From Pseudomonas sp. Z8(2022) (lineage in GTDB: Bacteria; Pseudomonadota; Gammaproteobacteria; Pseudomonadales; Pseudomonadaceae): a stretch of 64,000 nucleotides of DNA. Below the pieces are notes generated by a model. That model was not told where the DNA came from. It did no database searches and saw nothing but the letters and a program-made list of their open reading frames with translations. Position numbers and translations under genes: made by a program. The stretch spans positions 1,116,001 through 1,180,000 of the forward strand of contig NZ_CP107549.1 of the NCBI RefSeq assembly GCF_025837155.1, read 5' to 3'. Below, piece after piece: positions 15,901 to 22,964 of this stretch. Numbering within the stretch: the stretch's first letter is position 1; every line of letters begins with the position of its first letter.

Positions 15901-18207
15901 GGCATCCATGACCACGACGCCGCGCTGATCCTCGCCCAATTGCTGCCGCTTCGCGAAAGCGCCGGGCTGCTGCGTTACGCGCCGGCGGCGCGGGGCTTTG
16001 CCGCGCTGTTCTGGAACCGCTGGGGGCAGGACATCGAGGCCGAGCTGTGGCCGGAGCGGGCGCGCAGCAGCCTGCACCTGCGCCAATTGTTCGGCAGCGA
16101 GGATGGCGTGCAGCGCCTGCGCGAAGAGATCGACGCGGCCATGCAGCGCTTCCTCGCTCAGCACCCGTTGCCAGTGGACGCGGCGCAGCGCCAGGCGGCA
16201 GCGGCCTATCTGGTCGAGGAACTGGCGGCCAAGCCCATCGAGTTCAGCTTCAGCAAGTATGCCCGGCAACTGCTCGACACCCTGCAGCAGCGCATGCAGG
16301 CCAGCCATGTCTGGGACGACTACCGCGCCGCGCTGGACAACCTGCGTGGCCGCCCGGTGCAGCGCTGGTCGCTGGCGCAGACCTGGTTCGACGGCCTGTG
16401 CGCGCAGGACGCCAGCATGGCCGAGCTGGCCGACTACGTGCCCGAAGCGATCGCCGTCAGCCTGCTGGATGACGAATTCCCGCGGCGTTTCACCGAGGTC
16501 GATCTGCGTTTCACCGTCAGCGGCCTGCTCGGCGATCATCCGCGTGTGCAGGACGGCACGCTGCTGCTGGCCATAGACGACTACTTCGCGCGCCTGCAGC
16601 AGCACCTGGATCACTTCGTGCCGCAACTGCAGCGCTACCAGGCGCTGCGCCAGGAAGTCATCAACCGCGAGCGCGATGCACTGCGTCTGAGCGAATTCAA
16701 GCCACGGCCGCTGTCGTCCTTCGTGCGCAACAAGCTGATCAACGACGTGTACCTGGGCTTTATCGGCGACAACCTGGCCAAGCAGATGGGCACCGCCGGC
16801 GAGAACAAGCGCACCGACCTGATGGGCCTGCTGATGCTGATTTCGCCGCCCGGCTACGGCAAGACCACATTGATGGAGTACGTGGCGCACCGTCTCGGCC
16901 TGATCTTCATGAAGATCAACGGTCCGGCCCTCGGTCACGAGGTGCGCTCGGTGGACCCGGCGCAGGCCCCGGACGCCACCTCGCGTCAGGAGCTGGAAAA
17001 GCTCAACCTGGCGCTGGAAATGGGCAACAACGTGATGCTCTATGTCGACGACATCCAGCACACCCATCCCGAATTCCTGCAGAAGTTCATCTCGCTGTGC
17101 GACGGCACGCGGCGTATCGAAGGCGTGTGGAAGGGCAAGACCAAGACCTACGACATGCGCGGCAAGAAGTTCTGCGTGGTGATGAGCGGCAACCCGTACA
17201 CCGAGTCCGGCGACGTGTTCAAGATTCCCGACATGCTCGCCAACCGCGCCGACATCTACAACCTCGGCGACACCCTGGGCGGCATGCAGGAGGCTTTCGC
17301 GCTGAGCTACATCGAGAACAGCCTGACCTCCAACCCGGTGCTGGCGCCGCTGGCCACCCGCGACATGGCGGACGTCTACCGTTTCGTCGCCAAGGCCGAG
17401 GGCAAGCCGTTCTCCGCCAACGAGCTGAGCCATACCTACAGCGCCGCCGAGATCAACGAGATCACCGCCACCCTGCAGCGCCTGATGCAGGTGCGTGACG
17501 TGGTCGGTCGGGTCAACCAGCAGTACATCGTCAGCGCCGCGCAGGCCGACAGCTACCGCACCGAGCCGCCGTTCAAGCTGCAGGGCAGCTACCGCAACAT
17601 GAACAAGATGGCGGAGAAGATCAGCTCGGTGATGAACGATGCCGAGCTGCTGCAACTGATCGCCGACCACTACCAGGGTGAGTCGCAGCTGCTCACCACT
17701 GGCGCCGAGGAGAACCTGCTCAAGCTCGCCGAATTGCGCGGCAACATGACGCCCGAGCAGGCCGAGCGCTGGGCGCAGATCAAGCGCGACTTCATGCGCA
17801 ACAAGGCCATGGGCGGGAGCGATACGGATGTTGGCGGGCGTGTGGTGGCGCAGCTCAATGATCTGGTGGAAAGCGTGCGCGGCCTGGGTGCTGGCGGCAA
17901 GCCAGCCGGCGCGGCGCCGAGCATTCCCTGGGAACAGTTGCTGGCCGGGCTGGATAACCTGGGCAAGCTGCGCCCGCAGGTGGAGGTGGTTGCGCCGCCA
18001 CAGCCGGGCACGCAAAAATTGCTCGAAAGCCTGGCCGATAGCCTGGAAAACAGCTTCCTGCCGCTGATCAGGGCGATGGACAAGAAGATCGACATCGATT
18101 TGCGTACCCACAATCGCATGCTGGAAATCTCCACGCAACTACGTGATCTCGGCACGCTGCTCGGGCATGAGCAGCGCAGCGATGCCGCGGACGACGAGGC
18201 GCCGTGA
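12967..18207 (+). CDS. giant AAA-type ATPase ('DNA repair ATPase' family) of the PspA/flotillin cluster
   Basis: A 1746-residue protein. Residues about 1-460 are beta-rich with repeated strand-turn patterns (FQIGERITDIRVFRWSISTD, KRSVRSPNGEDVLYIFYHPE), possibly a propeller-like domain. About 500-870 are long charged helices that read as coiled coil. The C-terminal third holds an AAA-type ATPase: Walker A PPGYGKTT (Lys1299) and Walker B VMLYVDDIQ (Asp1361-Asp1362), then VVMSGNPYTESGDVFKIPD as a sensor-like region. Homologues are often annotated 'DNA repair ATPase', but nothing here shows DNA repair. No signal peptide or membrane span. Its stop overlaps the next gene's start (GTGA), so translation is coupled to the rhomboid gene. 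A membrane-remodelling ATPase acting on PspA or flotillin assemblies is inference. Confidence 0.85.
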   Translation: MSDAQTQDVLDRAVAEGGAYEVLHKRLQEQGQRLRGLTEALNGQRLAEFGSSQMEAIGRVRIRTENNCIARDIVQVGECLLFGYNVFIGLKKETHVADVFSLYRLVEGVEGFEAEPVPLEGSFLSQASFVADFNELYTYYKNTRLLQLAIRDGKLLASFQIGERITDIRVFRWSISTDGKDVRYIDNRGERDIALPAPFDFEWQKTSREMVVAGRHPHMNILDTLFVETIGGDLTIKVENNTEDGLGIYRETVVDKTQSLDDAQIEYARLGSLILLKILPYREEQWRYLVFNSLTNQVERIDAIGLACVQLPEDHGIIFPGGYYLQSGEYKTFEQPMGGMRFKRSVRSPNGEDVLYIFYHPEEGRSALFTYNMINRQLHNPIFGHGYARLEDGRMVIFSAEGSEPTRIHPMQIWQTPFESEDYAARQPARSGFFGRIGNAELVRGVSDLLNLSREIDSREVSVARYTQLCQNTRRLFDVYHWLGDAQCAELAPLLREIAATGELVLDEFEKVESIRQQSARAMAEAETRQKSLLSGLLVDSWDEVQHFVEALNGINAQRGQLLTIRDYRYIDVARIDAMEAELLEAQERVATATSAFLASDAALQPYVQRLSELDGLAQKAESVTQLNEPLAEMQAMAGNLDMLSSLMASLKIDDATQRTAIVESISEVYAHLNQAKARAEQRRKGLGSAETVAQFGAQFKLFSQGITNALALAQDPEKCDEQLSRLLVQLEELESQFGDHEEFLSDILGKREELLETFESHKQSLLDDRQRRAQGVLDAARRILDSLGRRTARLTQMEELNAFFAADPLILKLREMAERLRELKDSVKADDVEARLKAARDQAVRALRDKSELFEEGGNVIKLGPRHRFSVNTQELDLTLMPRGDQLYLHLTGTDFLEPLHDETLDGLRDYWQVSLESESPALYRAEYLAGLVLDAAVAGREGLSLDLLKTHLAQPETLTRLIRDFAAPRYKDAYEKGIHDHDAALILAQLLPLRESAGLLRYAPAARGFAALFWNRWGQDIEAELWPERARSSLHLRQLFGSEDGVQRLREEIDAAMQRFLAQHPLPVDAAQRQAAAAYLVEELAAKPIEFSFSKYARQLLDTLQQRMQASHVWDDYRAALDNLRGRPVQRWSLAQTWFDGLCAQDASMAELADYVPEAIAVSLLDDEFPRRFTEVDLRFTVSGLLGDHPRVQDGTLLLAIDDYFARLQQHLDHFVPQLQRYQALRQEVINRERDALRLSEFKPRPLSSFVRNKLINDVYLGFIGDNLAKQMGTAGENKRTDLMGLLMLISPPGYGKTTLMEYVAHRLGLIFMKINGPALGHEVRSVDPAQAPDATSRQELEKLNLALEMGNNVMLYVDDIQHTHPEFLQKFISLCDGTRRIEGVWKGKTKTYDMRGKKFCVVMSGNPYTESGDVFKIPDMLANRADIYNLGDTLGGMQEAFALSYIENSLTSNPVLAPLATRDMADVYRFVAKAEGKPFSANELSHTYSAAEINEITATLQRLMQVRDVVGRVNQQYIVSAAQADSYRTEPPFKLQGSYRNMNKMAEKISSVMNDAELLQLIADHYQGESQLLTTGAEENLLKLAELRGNMTPEQAERWAQIKRDFMRNKAMGGSDTDVGGRVVAQLNDLVESVRGLGAGGKPAGAAPSIPWEQLLAGLDNLGKLRPQVEVVAPPQPGTQKLLESLADSLENSFLPLIRAMDKKIDIDLRTHNRMLEISTQLRDLGTLLGHEQRSDAADDEAP

Positions 18208-18752
18208 GGCGAGGCTGGCTAGTCGAGTTGCGCCCGCTGATCGTGATCAGCGGCGCGATGTTGCTGGTGCAACTGGTCAATGGCGCCCTCGGCGGCGCCT
18301 TGAACCTATGGGGCCTGGTGCCCCGGCATATCGAGGCGCTGCCCGGCATTTTCCTTGCGCCCTGGCTGCATGGCAGTTGGGCGCATCTGCTCAGCAACCT
18401 CAGCGGCCTGCTGGTGCTCGGTAGCCTGGTGCTGCTGCGCTCGCGCCGCGATTTCTTCTTCGCCAGTGCCTTCATCATCATCGGCAGCGGGGTGCTGGTC
18501 TGGCTGTTCGGCCGCACCGGCCTGCACGTCGGTGCCAGCGGCTGGCTGTTCGGCTTCTGGGGGCTGTTGCTGGCTCGGGCCTGGTTCGAGCGCAGCCTGC
18601 TCGACCTGTTGCTGGCGGTGCTGGTGTTCTTCCTCTACGGCGGCTGGTTCTTCGGCCTGCTGCCGCGTGCCGGCGTTTCCTTCGAATACCACCTGGCTGG
18701 CGCCTTCAGCGGCGTGCTATACGCTGCGCTGAGTCGCCGCCGCAATCAATGA
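18204..18752 (+). CDS. rhomboid-family intramembrane serine protease
   Basis: A 182-residue polytopic membrane protein with about six hydrophobic segments. Rhomboid hallmarks are present: HLLSN (His61, Asn65) in the second segment, nucleophile Ser112 in GASGWLFG, and the general base His163 in EYHLAGAFSG. This is the compact six-helix core with no extra domains. It starts with GTG at 18204, overlapping the ATPase stop by four bases, and ends 15 bases before the phospholipase D-type gene. Its substrate is unknown; a membrane protein of the same cluster is a reasonable guess. Confidence 0.83.
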   Translation: MRRGWLVELRPLIVISGAMLLVQLVNGALGGALNLWGLVPRHIEALPGIFLAPWLHGSWAHLLSNLSGLLVLGSLVLLRSRRDFFFASAFIIIGSGVLVWLFGRTGLHVGASGWLFGFWGLLLARAWFERSLLDLLLAVLVFFLYGGWFFGLLPRAGVSFEYHLAGAFSGVLYAALSRRRNQ

Positions 18753-18767
18753 CGAAAGGGAATTTGC

Positions 18768-19457
18768 ATGGACTTCAACCGCCTCGACCAAACCCTGCGC
18801 GACAGCCTCGCCGACCTGCGCCTGAGCAATGAAGAGCGCGACGAACTGCGTGAACTGGGCAACGACCTGAGCCCGGATCAGGTGCGCTTCATGCGCAACC
18901 GCGCCTTTGCTCTGGTGCGTGACCTGATCGCCAACCCCGAGGATGCCCTGCCGGCGCTGAAGTGGCTGGAGCAGGTGATCAAGACCCTGGAAGTGCGCTG
19001 TTCACCACTGCGCGGTCACAGCAGCGCGCACTTCAGCCCTGGCGAGAGTTGCCGCCAGCGCATCCGCGACCTGTGCCGCCAGGCCCGGGAGTCGGTGGAT
19101 GTCTGTGTGTTCACCATCTCCGATGACCAGCTCAGCGACGAACTGATCGCCGTGCACCGCCGAGGCCTGGCCGTGCGCATCATCAGCGACAGCGAGAAGC
19201 GCTTCGACGTCGGCAGTGACATCCAGCAGCTGATCGATGCCGGCGTACCGCTGCGCATCGACAACAGCCCCTTCCACATGCACCACAAGTTCGCCCTGTT
19301 CGACGGCCGCCTGCTGCTCAATGGCAGCTTCAACTGGACCCGCAGTGCCAGCACCAGCAATGAGGAAAACCTGCTGGTGACCGACGACCCGCATCTGGTT
19401 GGCGAGTACCAGCGTGAGTTCGACAAGCTCTGGAGCCGTTATGCAAGCAATGAATGA
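18768..19457 (+). CDS. phospholipase D-superfamily (single HKD) protein
   Basis: A 229-residue protein. A helical N-terminal region (about 1-80) precedes a PLD-like domain with one HKD motif: His172, Lys174 and Asp179 in HHKFALFDGRLLLNGSFNW, with the Gly-Ser-x-Asn part at 186-189. Single-HKD enzymes act as dimers, as Nuc nucleases and mitoPLD do, so it could be a nuclease or a phospholipid hydrolase. No signal peptide, so it is probably cytosolic. ATG 18768 has a GAAAGGGAA ribosome-binding site. Last gene of the cluster; the 200 bases after it hold no gene I can support. Confidence 0.83.
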   Translation: MDFNRLDQTLRDSLADLRLSNEERDELRELGNDLSPDQVRFMRNRAFALVRDLIANPEDALPALKWLEQVIKTLEVRCSPLRGHSSAHFSPGESCRQRIRDLCRQARESVDVCVFTISDDQLSDELIAVHRRGLAVRIISDSEKRFDVGSDIQQLIDAGVPLRIDNSPFHMHHKFALFDGRLLLNGSFNWTRSASTSNEENLLVTDDPHLVGEYQREFDKLWSRYASNE

Positions 19458-19657
19458 CGCATGCTTGCGCCACCTGTCCGGTGAGTATCCGCCTGTGGCG
19501 ATTGACTGCGGCTGAAGGCTGGAGCGCTGTAACCGGTCCGCTATGGGGGCGCTCGGAACAGGTTCTATGATGAGCCTGCTTCCAGCCAGGCGGAAGCAGC
19601 AGAGACAGGCTATTCGAGGTAGACTTGTCGCCCTGTTTTTTCGCCAAGAAGCCCGCC

Positions 19658-20197
19658 ATGGCCCTGCCGTCGACCACCTACAAGATCGAAATGAATCTCA
19701 CGGACATGGATCGCAGCGTTTATGAAAACCTGCGTTTCACTGTCGCCCGTCACCCGTCCGAGACCGAAGAGCGTCTGGCTGTGAGGTTGATCGCCTACGC
19801 GCTGTTTTACGACGAGCTATTGGCCTTTGGTCGCGGTCTGTCGGATGTGGACGAGCCGGCACTGTGGCAGAAGAGCCTTGATGATCGGGTTCTACACTGG
19901 ATCGAGGTGGGCCAGCCGGACAGCGAGCGCATCACCTGGTGCAGTCGCCGCGCCGAGCGCTTCAGCCTGGTGGCTTACGGCAATCTGCGGGTCTGGCAGG
20001 GAAAATGCCTCGAGCCGGTACGCAACCTGAAAAACATCAACGTGGTGGCTCTGGGGCAGGAGGCGTTGACCGATCTGGCGCAAGATCTGCCTCGCTCGCT
20101 GTCCTGGAGCGTGATGATCAGCGATGGCGAACTGTTCGTCACCGACGAGCGTGGACAGCACGAGATTCCGCTGGAGTGGCTGGTCGGCGAACGCTGA
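19658..20197 (+). CDS. yaeQ: YaeQ-family protein
   Basis: A 179-residue cytosolic protein of the YaeQ family, whose fold resembles PD-(D/E)xK nucleases and which was first noted as affecting RfaH-dependent expression. The start MALPSTTYKIEMNLTDMDRS and the segment RHPSETEERLAVRLIAYALF are typical. The activity of the family remains unclear. The ATG at 19658 gives the family length; an in-frame start at 19625 adds 11 residues. It lies alone between the stress cluster and recJ. Confidence 0.88.
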   Translation: MALPSTTYKIEMNLTDMDRSVYENLRFTVARHPSETEERLAVRLIAYALFYDELLAFGRGLSDVDEPALWQKSLDDRVLHWIEVGQPDSERITWCSRRAERFSLVAYGNLRVWQGKCLEPVRNLKNINVVALGQEALTDLAQDLPRSLSWSVMISDGELFVTDERGQHEIPLEWLVGER

Positions 20198-20268
20198 AGC
20201 CGGGCTACGGTTCGGTTCCCTCTCCCCTTGGGGGAGACAAACCCCGTCTCACCTGAAATAGACCCAAG

Positions 20269-21978
20269 ATGCGCATCGAAGCCCGACCCTTACCTTCCCA
20301 GTTGCCTGATCTGGGCAATCTGCCGCCGCTGCTCACCCGTCTCTACGCCGCCCGTGGCGTGCAGTCCGCCGAGGAGCTGGACAAGGGCCTGGCGCGGCTT
20401 ATTCCCTACCAGCAGCTCAAGGGCATCGACGCTGCCGTCGAGCTGTTGGTCGAGGCGCTTGCGCAGCGCCAGCGCATCCTGATCGTCGGCGACTTCGATG
20501 CCGATGGCGCCACCGCCAGCACGGTTGGCGTGCTTGGCCTGCGTCTGCTCGGCGCCGCGCATGTGGACTACCTGGTGCCGAACCGTTTCGAGTATGGCTA
20601 CGGCCTGACCCCGGAAATCGTCGCCGTGGCGCTGCAGCGCAAGCCCGACCTGCTGCTGACCGTAGACAACGGCATCTCCAGCGTCGACGGCGTGGCCGCA
20701 GCCAAGGCCGCCGGGCTCAAGGTGCTGGTCACCGACCACCACCTGCCGGGGCCGGAACTGCCCGCAGCTGACGCCATCGTCAATCCCAACCAGCCGGGTT
20801 GCGCCTTCCCGAGCAAGGCCATGGCCGGCGTCGGGGTGATGTTCTACGTGCTGCTGGCGTTGCGCGCGCGTCTGCGTGAAAACGGCTGGTTTGCCAGCCG
20901 TGGGGAGCCGAACCTGGGCGAGTTGCTCGATCTGGTGGCCCTCGGCAGCGTCGCCGACGTGGTGCCGCTCGATGCCAACAACCGCATCCTGGTGCACCAG
21001 GGCCTGGCGCGCATTCGTGCCGGGCGCGCGCGGCCCGGGCTGCGCGCGATACTCGAAGTGGCTGGACGCGACCACCGGCGCATCACCTCCACCGATCTCG
21101 GTTTCATCCTCGGCCCGCGGCTGAATGCGGCCGGGCGCCTGGACGACATGAGCCTGGGCATCGAATGCCTGCTCTGCGACGACGAGGCGCTGGCCCGCGA
21201 CATGGCGGTGCAGCTCGACCAGCTCAACCAGGATCGTAAGGCCATCGAGCAGGGAATGCAGCGCGAGGCGCTGGCTCAGCTCAAGGATCTGTCCCTGGAC
21301 GACATGCCATTCGGCTTGTGCCTGTTCGAGCCGGACTGGCACCAGGGCGTGATCGGCATCCTCGCTTCGCGCCTGAAAGAGCGCTATCACCGTCCGGCCA
21401 TCGCCTTCGCCGATGCCGGTGAAGGCATGCTCAAGGGCTCGGCGCGCTCGGTGCCGGGGCTGCATATCCGCGACGCACTGGACGCCGTGGCGGCGCGCCA
21501 TCCGGGACTGATCAGCAAGTTCGGCGGGCACGCCATGGCCGCGGGGTTGTCGCTGCCGCAGGAAAACTTCGGCGCCTTCGCCGCTGCCTTCGACGCCGAG
21601 GTGCGCCGCCAGCTGTGCGAGGACGATCTGACCGGGCGGTTGCTGTCCGATGGTCAGCTCGATGCCACCGAGTTCCACCCGGAACTGGCCCGTGCCCTGC
21701 GCAATGCCGGCCCCTGGGGCCAGCATTTTCCTGAGCCGCTGTTCCATGGCGTGTTCCAGATCGTCAATCAGCGCATCGTCGGTGAGCGTCACCTGAAGCT
21801 GGTACTCAAGACCGAATGCGGCAGCGTGCAACTCGACGGCATCGCCTTCAACATCGACCGTGAGGTCTGGCCCAACCCCACCCTGCGTTGGGCTGAAGTG
21901 GCCTACAAACTCGACCTCAACGAGTTTCGCGGTAATGAGACGGTGCAGCTGATGGTGGCGCATATCGCCCCGCGCTAA
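20269..21978 (+). CDS. recJ: single-stranded-DNA 5'-3' exonuclease RecJ
   Basis: A 569-residue DHH-family exonuclease acting in RecF-pathway recombination, mismatch repair and base excision repair. The DHH-family metal motifs are visible: GDFDADGATAS, TVDNGISS and TDHHLPGPELP, followed by VNPNQPGCAFPSKAMAGVGV. The DHHA1 part contains KGSARSVPGLHIRDALD and KFGGHAMAAGLSL. A C-terminal OB-like domain ends RGNETVQLMVAHIAPR. The length is typical. In E. coli recJ directly follows dsbC; here about 17.6 kb separates them. Confidence 0.96.
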   Translation: MRIEARPLPSQLPDLGNLPPLLTRLYAARGVQSAEELDKGLARLIPYQQLKGIDAAVELLVEALAQRQRILIVGDFDADGATASTVGVLGLRLLGAAHVDYLVPNRFEYGYGLTPEIVAVALQRKPDLLLTVDNGISSVDGVAAAKAAGLKVLVTDHHLPGPELPAADAIVNPNQPGCAFPSKAMAGVGVMFYVLLALRARLRENGWFASRGEPNLGELLDLVALGSVADVVPLDANNRILVHQGLARIRAGRARPGLRAILEVAGRDHRRITSTDLGFILGPRLNAAGRLDDMSLGIECLLCDDEALARDMAVQLDQLNQDRKAIEQGMQREALAQLKDLSLDDMPFGLCLFEPDWHQGVIGILASRLKERYHRPAIAFADAGEGMLKGSARSVPGLHIRDALDAVAARHPGLISKFGGHAMAAGLSLPQENFGAFAAAFDAEVRRQLCEDDLTGRLLSDGQLDATEFHPELARALRNAGPWGQHFPEPLFHGVFQIVNQRIVGERHLKLVLKTECGSVQLDGIAFNIDREVWPNPTLRWAEVAYKLDLNEFRGNETVQLMVAHIAPR

Positions 21979-22112
21979 GGCGCAAGGCTAGCCAGCGCCG
22001 CCTTGATCGCCGACGGGTTGGCTTCGCTGAAGGCCGTCTGCATCCAGGGCAATAGGCGGTAGTGCAACTGCCGAAATCGTTCGACGCTGGGCGTGGGTAC
22101 TGGTGCGGGCTG
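21975..22112 (-). pseudogene. 3' remnant of a DapA-like (dihydrodipicolinate synthase family) gene
   Basis: Reading the minus strand from 22112 gives about 45 codons ending LLPWMQTAFSEANPSAIKAA plus eight residues before TAG. The N-P-x-x-x-K-x-A-L pattern resembles the C-terminus of DapA-family lyases (NP-x-PVK-x-AL). A TGA precedes it and no start or rest of the gene is present. It overlaps the recJ stop by four bases. Read as a decayed gene fragment; chance resemblance is possible because the match is short. Confidence 0.4.
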
Positions 22113-22209
22113 TCAAGCGCCCCGGCGGTAATATCTGGAAGCATTCAGCCGGCTGCCGGGCAAACGTCCGAGGCCTACACTCGGCGAGATTTCCTCAGGA
22201 GGATGCGCG

Positions 22210-22950
22210 ATGAATACCCGTGGCTTGCTCGATCAACTGCTCAAATCCGGTCAGGAGATGCTGCAACAGAAAGGTGCTGGTGGTGCCTCATCCGGGCTGG
22301 GTGGTGCGCTGGGTGGCCTGTTTGGCGGCGCTGCCAGCAAGGGCAAGGGGGGTGGCAGCGATCTCGGCTCGATGCTCAAGGGCGCCGGTGGCGGTGCAGC
22401 GCTAGCCATGCTTCTGGGCAACAAGCGGGTACGCAAGGTCGGTGGCAAGGTGGCGGTGTATGGCGGTCTGGCTGCACTGGGCGTGCTGGCCTACAAGGCC
22501 TACGGCAACTGGCAGGCGCAGCAAGCCCAGCAGGGTGGCGCGCAGCCGGTCGAGCCGCAAACCCTGGATCGCTTGCCGGTGCCGCAGGTCGAACAGCACA
22601 GCCGCGCCATTCTCAAGGCACTGGTGGCGGCAGCCAAGGCCGATGGGCATGTCGATGAACGTGAGCGTCAGTTGATCGAAGAAGAACTGGGCAAGCTGGC
22701 GCAGGACGCCGAGTTGCAGAGCTGGCTGCACACCGAGCTGAACAAGCCGCTGGATCCGGCCGACGTCGCGCGTGCTGCCAGCACGCCGGAAATGGCCGCA
22801 GAGATGTACTTGGCCAGCGTGCTGATAGTCGATGAGGAGCACTTCATGGAGCGCGCCTACCTCGAGGAGCTGGCGCGTCAACTGAAGCTGCCACTGGCGC
22901 TGAAGAGCGAGCTGGAGGCTCAGGTGCGCGCGCTCCCGGCTGGCGTCTGA
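22210..22950 (+). CDS. DUF533 / TerB-like protein (YebE-like)
   Basis: A 246-residue protein. The N-terminus MNTRGLLDQLLKSGQEMLQQ is followed by a Gly/Ala-rich low-complexity region (about 20-75), a hydrophobic segment near residues 78-100 (VAVYGGLAALGVLAYKAYG), and a C-terminal TerB-like helical domain from about residue 130 (ILKALVAAAKADGHVDERER ... EEHFMERAYLEELARQLKLP). The acidic D-x-H-x-D-x-x-E pattern fits the TerB fold. It matches the DUF533 family that includes E. coli YebE, an envelope-stress-associated inner-membrane protein. ATG 22210 follows CAGGAGGATGCGCG. It converges on the SulP gene with a 14-base gap. Confidence 0.83.
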   Translation: MNTRGLLDQLLKSGQEMLQQKGAGGASSGLGGALGGLFGGAASKGKGGGSDLGSMLKGAGGGAALAMLLGNKRVRKVGGKVAVYGGLAALGVLAYKAYGNWQAQQAQQGGAQPVEPQTLDRLPVPQVEQHSRAILKALVAAAKADGHVDERERQLIEEELGKLAQDAELQSWLHTELNKPLDPADVARAASTPEMAAEMYLASVLIVDEEHFMERAYLEELARQLKLPLALKSELEAQVRALPAGV

Positions 22951-22964
22951 GCCGTGTTCTCGTT

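Noticed and set aside
14008..18138. 1376-codon open frame antisense to the giant ATPase gene
   Set aside because: High-GC shadow frame; His/Gln/Arg-rich composition without motifs, while the plus strand has clear domains.
21917..22144. 75-codon minus-strand frame downstream of recJ
   Set aside because: A different frame of the same strand shows DapA-like residues; this one is Arg/Ser/Pro-rich noise.
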